Part shown: piece after piece, positions 56,159 through 64,000 of the stretch
How positions within the stretch are numbered: the first letter of the stretch is position 1
Layout of the letters: every line of letters begins with the position of its first letter
Assembly (NCBI RefSeq): GCF_026151205.1
Contig: NC_087080.1
Location: 12,013,837 to 12,077,836, forward strand
DNA: 64,000 bases
Direction: 5' to 3'
From: Bolinopsis microptera
Taxonomy: Eukaryota; Ctenophora; Tentaculata; Lobata; Bolinopsidae
Program-made: the position numbers and the translations under genes
The notes under the pieces: model-generated
Seen by the model: only the letters and a program-made list of their open reading frames with translations
What the model was told of the DNA's origin: nothing
Databases searched by the model: none

Positions 56159-58121
56159 TGACGGCACGACAAGGTTCTGCAACAGATCTCTGAACATGTT
56201 ATCTTGTGAGCGCCGAGTGAACACTTATAAGAACAAGGCCAGCGATGTAAGACAGTATCATTGACTTAGTCCATGCTGGGAGGAAAAAAGCAAGTACAGA
56301 CGACCGAAAGGAGTCGTGGTTTGGGATCCTGAGTGGGTCTCGATATTGGATAGTGCTTTTATATATCGGACCTTATGATATTCTCAAGGTCACCAAGACG
56401 GCACAGTCTTATGGCGGGAGGTAACGGTACCATCTAAAGAGCAGATTGCTGAATCATACAAGTAAAAACTCTACCGGTACAGCAGTCTTACAGCAGACTG
56501 AGATTCAAGCGAAAGAATTGTGCTGTTATAATTATGCGGTTAAAGTTCTAGCACCGGGAGTAGTTGTTCACGGTTTGGAGAGAGCTGAGTAGGCTAGTAC
56601 GGGATAGAAGGGAAGAAGCAGCTCACTGTTCCAGATGGATCTACTTCTTATCAAGGAAGAAGGAGTGGTAGGTATAGTAAGGAAGATTGGAGCCTAAGAG
56701 TTAACTTAACATCTAGAGGTACCACAAACTTTATCTCGTCGCCAATTGCGAGCTTTAACGGGTTTCCTCAAGTGACTCGATGGTTTAATTGTGACAAATC
56801 ATGATACGAACTTTGATGAACCCATAATAGTATAGTGCAATAATACTATGATAGTATTCTCATAAGTTCTACCCTTGCAACCGAGTACAATGTACATACT
56901 AAGTGATATCAAGCTGCAATCTAAAATTTATTAATTGAATCTCAAAATAACTTCAAATTTTACCTAATAATTGCGACATCGTTGGAAGTGAGAAATAAAA
57001 TACATTAAATTTTAATCCAATTCTGCGAGAGAAGATTTGCCCAGACAGCTGACAAGAATGTATTACCATACTTCCTGTAAATGTGGTAGTTATTAGGTCA
57101 TATCAAACTTGAAAATTATGTCAAAGTTTTTCTCAGTCTCTGGTGTCAATCACCAGTAGAGTGCCCAGCCGCACCAAAACAACCTGCGATTTTTACGTGG
57201 GAAACATCGTATAATACACATGCTATACACTCTAGTTTTATAGCAGCTACTGATATCATGCGGCAGTATTAATAAGCATACAAATTCAGCGCAAAAAATT
57301 GTAAAGACGACACAAATTCATGCGGGATGTTAATAAATGTGTCCATGTTGAACTCAAACTCCGACAGAATGATATTTCAAATCGGATATATTATAATTAA
57401 TCAAATGGTATCTGCTCATGTTCCGTCTATATAAACTACAAAACTTAATAAATTAGTGAAGTTCTGAAACAAAGATCACGACTAGGTTTTATCAAAATTG
57501 AAAAGAAAACCGATCGAAGTGCACTAGAGATATAGTTTAAGTTTAAAGGGTCATCATTACTAAAATCTCTTCCTAGCTCCTAGCAATCAAGTTGTTAATC
57601 CTAGTTCTACACCTAAACAAGTACAAAATTACAGCCTTACATTTTGAAATTTTTCGATATCTAGCTCAACATAAGACTTCGATACCAATAATGCATAATG
57701 GGTACATACCGATGATCGGTGTTCGTAAATATTTGATTATTTATAGTATTGAAGTTTAAAATCTTCCTAATTATGTAAGAATAACAAAAGGAATCACGTA
57801 CTAGTGTGCTGTTACGAAAAACAACTATTTAATAAAAATAAATTAACAGTATTCGAGTACAAAATTAAAAATACAAACTCCAACATAATCGACAGACAAA
57901 CTCAATAAATGAAGATTTCGTCGTGAAACGAGCTATATATACAGCTATAACGTAGCGCTCGACTCCAGTCTGAACCAAAATTAAGTCGCGTTCGTAGGAA
58001 ATTGACCACCAGCTGCTGGTGGTTCGAATGTTGGTTTGCACACTACTGTGGTTGCGAGAAGCATTATTTGATGCGCGCGCCGCGCGCGACCCAGTAGTGC
58101 ATCGCGCTACAACCTATAGTA

Positions 58122-59079
58122 GAGGCTGTTACGGGCAAATATCACGCTTTTTTGCTCGAGCCCTGGGACTTCTTTTAGGGTTCTTATATGATAGAATGGA
58201 GTGTACTGAACACTCTGATGGTATCGGGAACCTTCTAGAGCCTTCAGAAGCTGTGTTGTGAGCACTTTACTGCCAAAACTTCGGACATCTACAGACACCG
58301 GAATATCGACTAGAAATTTTTTCTGAGTTGTTCCCCTAATTTCTCTTAGGTTGCTTAAGCCCCAGAAAGTGTCAGATCGTCTAAATATTGCTCCATTCCG
58401 GTGTTAGAGACCTCGAAAATTTCGACCACGTAGAACGTGTTGCGCGTCGTATGTAGTGTTTACAATGAAAAAAGTGCACTTAAATCTGATTCGGTTGCGG
58501 CGGGTGACGTATCTAGCACGATATTTGCTCAAAAGCGCGTCACTGCGCCAGAAACCTCGTGGTACCGTAACGCTGTAGAAAATAGATAATCACAAGAGAC
58601 ACAATAAACGTATCATCACTATGCAAAGTTAATGTTAAAATGATACAATAGCCCTGCATTAACAGATTAATCCACATAAACACTATATTTCTACAGATGC
58701 CACCGATCGGTAAATCGAACATGTTTTTGAAGATAAATCGTCTTACGGAACGATAGCTGATAGAATTCGTTTCTACATTGAAAGATTTCTTTTCTAATCT
58801 CCGTTATGAGTGCTGTCTTTGTTAAAGTGTTATCATCTCTATCCGAATCTATTGTTGCGGCAAGATTAGATACAAACTCGTCTTACCGACATTGTCTTTC
58901 TGAAAACTGATGTGATCAGATTAAACATTGCTGGAGTTTGCAGCGTTCTCAGATAAATTAGACGTTACAGTTCTGGTAAAACATTCTCCTGCTCCAGTTA
59001 AAAGGTCCGTACAGCGTCAATACCTGCACTCATTAATGCAGCATTGGTGTTGTCGTGCGTGGACACGTGTCTTTCCATT
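58122..59079. other. No gene seen
   Basis: Nothing recognisable. The 80-codon ORF at 58019-58261 starts inside the transposon end and is not supported. Confidence 0.45.
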
Positions 59080-61229
59080 TTAAAACAGGTTTTTAGAGAC
59101 AGGTTTTAAACTTACAGCTTCAGATAATTTACCCTTCAATTGTTTCACCCTCGAGTTGCTGTACCTCAAACGACACGTTTTGTGATATCTACCTAGCTTG
59201 CTATAGAGATATTTTCCGAGACTCTCAGGGTTAAGAACAGGGCACTTGTTCATGTGCGAATCAGGATTAACATCGATGTTGCACAGATCCTGACGATTTC
59301 TGTAGATGTCCACAGATAGTATGTTGCGAAATCGACGAAGAAACTTTTATCTTTTCCTTGAATCAGACTATCCTTTTTCGTTTCTAACGTCTAGGGAAAT
59401 TCGTATTGTTAAAGAAGAATAACCTCTCATACTCTTAAAATTAAATCGAGATAATATATGTATAATAATTATATTTGCGAGAAAAAGTTTCACACAAACC
59501 TGTTCAACCTGGCATATGAAACACAAGTCTCAGTCCATTTCAAACAAATCAACATCTGGTCCACTTGATTGGGAACTAAATGAAGAAAGTCTCCACATTT
59601 TCTTAGTTCTATTCGAGGAGGCCGAGGGTGACAAAGGCGGGACTTTTTCCACTTGGATGGCAATAGCTTCTTCAATCTTCATCACAAGAGGATTCGTCAA
59701 TTTCAGAAACAGCACTGTACACCTGCAAATACTTTATTACTTCCCACATTTATATCAACAGTATCATATCACATAAGTTTGAGATCGTACAAGTGTTATA
59801 TCATTTTAAAAGTTTGCAAATCCGATAGAAATGGATTAAAAATTACTACTCGCTGTCTATTTAACTTTGAATGATAATGTTTTTAAATGTTAGTAAAACA
59901 GGAGGAAACCACTCACCCTGTTATAGTTGTCTTTTACATAGTTAAGACACTGAATACACAAAAAAGAGGTTTGCTTTGGTGAGCACAACCCAGGATTGAT
60001 CTTCTGCAGCAGGGCGAGGAATTCTCTAGACTGTTTTGTCATTCGTTCACTTTCAGAGCGGAAGAAAACTGTTTCATTAAAATCCTTTATTTCTATTCGG
60101 GTACAGATACAGCACTCTGAAAATTGATGAATGATCACATTTTTGTATACCCTACGGCAAAGTCTTATGTCTGTGGTAAAAGAATGATATTCTTTAAATA
60201 GTTTTTTATTAAAGCCTAAACTTAACTTCTACCAATTCAAAATTGTTTACGTCGGTCTCCCCTCCTTGAGCCACTTTTCACATAGCTATTGAGTATAAAT
60301 CACTCTAGCACAAGCGACTTTCAAACCCCCTCCCCTAGGCTGGATTAGGTTATATGTGAACTGTGCTCTAGTGCATGACTGACTTTACATAATGCAGAGC
60401 ATGCAAAGTTTTGATGTTTCATAAACTTATGAATAAAGTTTTAAAAATCGTGACATAAAAAGCAGTGGTCGCCCGGTGCCCCGGCCAAAATCACAACCCC
60501 CAGCCCCGGCCAAAAATTGGCAATTCGCCGGGGGTAAACACCGGCCCCGGCCAATAAATTTAACCCCGGCCAATTTTCAGTGGTCAGCCCGGGGGGATAC
60601 AACGGTCATTAATGTGCATTAATGGGCATAAATGGGCATAAATGGGCATTAATGTGCATTAATGTATATGTATATTTCAGCAAAATTCTATAATACTGAC
60701 ATTAATGACCGTTGTATGCCCCCCGTCAGCCCCAGCCCCAGCTATATTGGGGCTCCCCGGCCCCGGTCAGAATCCTGCCCCCGGTCGACCACTGATAAAA
60801 AGTTAACTCACTGGATTTGTCCAAAAGCGAGAGAAAGTACTGAGAAAGCACTTATACGTCACCACCAGAGGGCCTAGAGAGGTTATCTTTGTCTGTTTAA
60901 TTGAATATTGAGTATATAATATGAGATTTAAGATGAACATGATAGATATAATGTCCAAATTCTAAAGTTCCACCAAAATTGAGTCACATTAAACTTGGTT
61001 AACACAACAATTTTCTTCATTATAGTAGGTGATTTGACATAATGAAGTGTAAACTAAATTATTATTTATAATAATTACCTGTCGGAGGGATTTAAGTGTT
61101 CCTTTGAACAGTCCTTTTCTGGAAGGTTGAGAGCTTTCAATACATCCAGAGAGCCAAATTGGATTTGTCCTTCTTTCGGGCATTATATGCAGTCTTTGAT
61201 ATGATGCCTTGTACATTTTGAAACCCTGC
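59080..61229 (-). pseudogene. Possible multi-exon zinc-binding protein gene, status uncertain
   Basis: Minus-strand candidate exons in gene order: about 61080-61229 (GFKMYKASYQRLHIMPERRT..., ending LKSLRQ before GTAATT); 59904-60117 (CCICTRIEIKDF ... FLCIQCLNYVKDNYNR before GTGAGT, two Cys-x2-Cys pairs like a ZAD-type module); 59500-59715 (ends DLCFICQVEQ before a GT); and about 59140-59330 (GKYLYSKLGRYHKTCRLRYS). CxxC followed by YHKTC in the next exon suggests a second zinc-binding module. In the third exon a TGA lies in frame just before DLCFICQ, so the gene is either broken or spliced differently. A hAT-like element (60463-60794) sits in an intron. I do not recognise the full protein. Confidence 0.4.
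60463..60794. mobile_element. Non-autonomous hAT-like element, 332 bp
   Basis: Termini CAGTGGTCG and CGACCACTG, inverted, flanked by a perfect 8-bp duplication ATAAAAAG (60455-60462 and 60795-60802), the hAT signature. The arms are rich in CCCCGGCC. The centre (60600-60660) has five imperfect GCATTAATGG/GCATAAATGG repeats, and ACGGTCATTAATG appears in both orientations. Non-coding. Confidence 0.9.
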
Positions 61230-61569
61230 AGTTATCATTATTCAATACTTATAGAGCCTTAGATAAGGGGTTAGGGGTCGTTCACATAATATTGTGTAAT
61301 TGTAATATAGTAAGGTTACTGTACATTTCCAACCCTTTGTCATGTATATCACAACAGATGATGTTAAAAGCATAATAATATTATGATACAGTTTTACAGT
61401 TTTTGTTACGTGTTGATAATCTAGCTCTTATCTCTATTTTATCGCTACATTACAACTGCCGGTTGGATCACTGAACTCGCGGAAGCTACGAACCGTGACA
61501 ATAAATCTGAGTTTTCAGTTGAAACGTTCAAAAAGCCAGTGAAGTCAGTTTCAGTAAAACATTTGTAAT

Positions 61570-62545
61570 TTGTATTCTGCGTATCAGACTACCGATAATC
61601 ATGTAAGTACGTTTCTGGATAACAAGAAAGATATGGAGGAGTTGAAGAGCGATCTTATCCGATCGCAAAGTACTGTTATCAAGCTGCATGCTGAACTTCT
61701 GGAAACTAAATCGAAGCAGTTGGAATCCGTGCACTCTAACGTCAAGACCGCCGTTCAAGACACTGTCCAAGCTGAGATGAACTCATACAGTCAAGCTGTG
61801 ACTAAAAATGCACCTGTGCTTGCAGAAGAGAGTTTAAAAAAGGTTGTACAGAATTGTACAGAATGCTGTATCGGAAGAGGATCGCAGTAGGAATGTGCTC
61901 ATCTTTGGTTTGAAGGAGACTGATGAAGAGGAACTGTGCAATAAAGTTACCGTGATTTTTCAGCAGATTGAAGAAAAACCACGTTTTGAAGCTATCTGGG
62001 TTGGGAGAAAATCAGCCAACAAGACGAGACCAGTCAAAGTTTCGCTAGGTAATTCTAACTTACCGTTCATGAGATATTAGTAAATGCCAAAAAGCTGAGA
62101 CTGTGTGAAGATCATAAGACTGTTTTCATCTCTCCAGATCGATCACCTGAAGATCGAGCTATCCATCAGCGGTTGGTCTTGGAAATGAAACAGATAGCCA
62201 AAGCAGGCATGGCTCCACCGTGTAGGTTCGGGTGGGTGCGCACCCACCCAAAGGATGTTGCACCCACCCAAACGATTTGAAAATGTTCACACAAAAATTG
62301 TCAAATTTTGTATAAACTAAGGGTCAATTGACTTCTGTTATCAATTGAGACTGTTTTGGAGATATTAAAATACGTTTAGGAGAGTAAAATTCCAAAATTT
62401 TCCAGGGGGCTTCACCCCCCCCCCCCCCCCGCCGTGCACCAAGCTGCACCCACCCAAAGTTTTTGAGCTGGAGCCATGCCTGAGCCAAAGAAGACACAAA
62501 AAAACATTATTATATCAGAAGTGGTAATATTTGTAGCTAGGACAA
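61570..62545 (+). pseudogene. LINE ORF1 (coiled coil plus RRM-like), frameshifted and interrupted
   Basis: 61570-61860 encodes a coiled-coil segment (KDMEELKSDLIRSQSTVI ... LHAELLETKSKQLESV). A 10-bp duplication (TGTACAGAAT twice, 61847-61866) shifts the frame into RSRNVLIFGLKETDEEELC, NKVTVIFQQIEEKPRFEAI and TRPVKVSLGNS, the RRM-like middle. A second shift near 62070 leads to LVNAKKLRLCEDHKTVFI and SPDRSPEDRAIHQRLV. The hAT-like element at 62204-62482 interrupts it, and the frame resumes with EDTKKHYYIRSGNICS and a stop. This is the nucleic-acid-binding protein of a LINE, not functional here; no ORF2 follows directly. Confidence 0.82.
62204..62482. mobile_element. Non-autonomous hAT-like element, 279 bp, inside LINE ORF1
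   Basis: Inverted termini CAGGCATGGCTCCA and TGGAGCCATGCCTG, flanked by a perfect 8-bp duplication AGCCAAAG (62196-62203 and 62483-62490). Subterminal GGGTGGGTGC motifs occur on both sides, and a 16-C run lies at about 62416-62431. Non-coding. Confidence 0.93.
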
Positions 62546-63060
62546 GATGTTAGAGAGTGATACATAATAATGAGTGATATACATCCATAAGTTTTTAATT
62601 TTGATTGTTGATATAAGCGGGATAAAAATAATTTATTTCATTTGTATTGGACGGGACATACACATTACACATATTACACAAAGATGCTACGTAGTTAGTT
62701 AGTAGTTAGTAGGAGACGGGAGCTTTCTAAGCTTTCCGTAGTGCCCCCAACCTGCTTTCAGATATGGGGGTCATATATGCCTTCAGTTTCCACCCGGTAA
62801 ACCTGGTCGGAGAGCCCCCAGGTTTCAACTGCGCATGATAATATAGCCGTGCGGGTAATAAATCCCGGGTTGGCTTCTCGTGTATTCAGTAGTGTGGCCG
62901 ACCCCACTACTCTGCTGCGCGTTGCCGTGTTGGGGTGCTATCCCGGCGCGCGCCGGAGCTAGCCCCTCTCCCCGGCCTCCACGCACTTCGGCTATTTTGC
63001 TATATCAGAATTGAAATATGCGTTCGTTTTGCGTACTGTATTTTTGGTATGATAATTATT
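62546..63060. other. Unassigned, partly GC-rich
   Basis: 62700-62990 is richer in GC than its surroundings and probably belongs to a retroelement, perhaps the upstream part of the LINE fragment that follows, but no frame is clear. TAGTTAGTTAG repeats lie at 62692-62712. Confidence 0.4.
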
Positions 63061-63430
63061 TGTAGAGAATCAGAGCTGCCATGCCGCTCGCCCGAGCGTT
63101 CAGAGTTTGGTGCTGTATGGTGCTGGGTATCTCATGGAAGGACAAGGTCAGCAATATAACTTTGTATGGTAGTCTACCAAGGCTGTCAAACAAGTTACGA
63201 AGCAGGAGACTAAAAATAGCGGGACACTGCATCAGACATCCTGAGCTACTTGCCAGTGATTTAGTCTTATGGAAACCTATGCATGGTAGAGCACAGCAAG
63301 GCCGACCAAGACAAAGCTACTTGTCTATGTTACTGAAGGAAATTGGGACAAACTCAAAAGAGGAACTGTGAACCCTGATGCGGGACAGGGATATATGGAG
63401 GGGGTTATCTGGCGTAGATCGGACTTAGTT
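63061..63430 (+). pseudogene. LINE ORF2 C-terminal fragment
   Basis: Reads GISWKDKVSNITLYGSLPRL, SRRLKIAGHCIRHPELLASD and GRAQQGRPRQSYLSMLL, then EEL, TGA, TLMRDRDIWRGLSGV. The pattern W...V..LYG..P..S..RxRR...GH..R, then GRPxxxY, and M-x-DRxxW is the familiar LINE ORF2 tail. The in-frame TGA and missing reverse transcriptase mark it as a 5'-truncated dead copy. Confidence 0.8.
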
Positions 63431-63741
63431 CCGAAAAAATAGTAGTACCTATTTCATTAATAACCTGCATAGCTGAAAAGTTGATTGATGTAGTTTCGAT
63501 AAACAGGGCGTCGTTCAACTACACTCATTTCGTTCCAAGCTGGAATGTAGTATTGTTTAGTGTAGGTTTGTTCATGTACCTCTCATCATCAAAAGGTTTC
63601 AACTTATACAGCATCGATAACATCATCTAACAAAGCTGTTTGAACAACTTAAGATTCAGTTAAAATTACATTATTCAGATACAGTTTGTGAAATGAAACA
63701 TTGTCAGCCTGTATTTAATTAATTATAATAATTATGGTAAT

Positions 63742-63936
63742 TTAGCTAAAAATCAAACCATTTGAGTTTTCATTGTTATCAAAATAATGTCGATCTAAAT
63801 TCGTCTTAATCTGCATGGCTGTGAGCGGATTGAAGTCTTTTAACAAACCACACAAGCTTCTTTTATCAAGAAGATTCTTGAAGTGATCCGAATGTACACA
63901 GAGAACTGTCTTAGCTAGTTCTGGGTCCATAAACAT
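63742..63936 (-). other. 64-codon ORF, possible exon, unrecognised
   Basis: The minus frame reads ELAKTVLCVHSDHFKNLLDK then RSLCGLLKDFNPLTAMQIKT and ends at TAG. The composition is protein-like and it could be a last coding exon of a gene beyond the right edge, but no domain is recognised and no splice acceptor was confirmed. Confidence 0.25.
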
Positions 63937-64000
63937 GTCACCTTCTTTCTAATGGTGATTGTCAAGTTTGTTCAGCAACATAATTCAGAATTACAGAAAT

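Larger units (their letters stand above)
51364..58112 (+). mobile_element. Giant family A transposon, copy 2 (6.75 kb)
   Basis: Starts TTGATTCACGATGTCAATCC and ends AGTGCATCGCGCTACAA, like copy 1. The flanks CCTATACTA (51355-51363) and CCTATAGTA (58113-58121) form a 9-bp target duplication with one mismatch, so this is an independent insertion and not a segmental duplication. It lacks the dioxygenase/SGNH remnant, SINE, TTAA element and LINE of copy 1 and so is closer to the ancestral length. It has its own insertions: a LINE-like piece at about 53885-54286 and unrelated sequence at 55229-55548. No intact long ORF or known transposase is seen, so it is either non-autonomous or a decayed autonomous element. 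Confidence 0.87.

Overview
This is animal nuclear DNA: AT-rich, with intron-split genes, GT-AG splice sites and heavy loads of transposons and tandem repeats. The genes (class IX-type myosin, CYP46-type cytochrome P450, single zinc-finger protein, F5/8C-like lectin exon) and the repeat types (tRNA-derived SINE, several LINEs, a Penelope-like remnant, hAT-type and TTAA-type DNA elements) suggest an invertebrate metazoan, perhaps an early-branching marine lineage. I cannot name the species. No prokaryotic operon, CRISPR array or rRNA was seen.

Layout. 0-4.2 kb (minus strand): the first five coding exons of a myosin with an N-terminal Ras-associating domain followed by the start of the motor; the gene runs off the left edge. 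5.2-20.6 kb: a stack of nested mobile elements. The largest is a 13.3 kb element (5703-19042) with 9-bp target duplications; a 6.75 kb relative lies at 51364-58112. Inside the large copy sit a degenerate element encoding AlkB-like and SGNH-hydrolase domains, a tRNA-derived SINE, a 2.64 kb TTAA-flanked inverted-repeat element, an internally deleted LINE and a 41-bp relative of the host element. 21.8-26.1 kb (plus): a complete 11-exon P450 gene, 510 aa. 26-31 kb: decayed repeats including a GIY-YIG fragment. 31.6-34.7 kb: a 3.1 kb satellite with an 18-19 bp unit. 34.8-35.3 kb: a cluster of six CACGTG sites. 37.9-40.0 kb (plus): a four-exon zinc-finger gene. 41.4-42.7 kb (minus): an F5/8C-like exon beside a foldback element. 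45.8-49.4 kb: two satellite arrays of the same 79-bp unit facing each other. 49.6-51.4 kb: GC-rich short transposon debris. 58-64 kb: a possible minus-strand zinc-binding gene or pseudogene, two small hAT-like elements and two LINE fragments.

The real genes appear independent of each other. The most coherent story is the transposon family whose members range from 41 bp to more than 6 kb, share both ends and make 9-bp (once 8-bp) target duplications. All exon limits are read by eye from splice sites and frame; family names come from recognised motifs, not searches.
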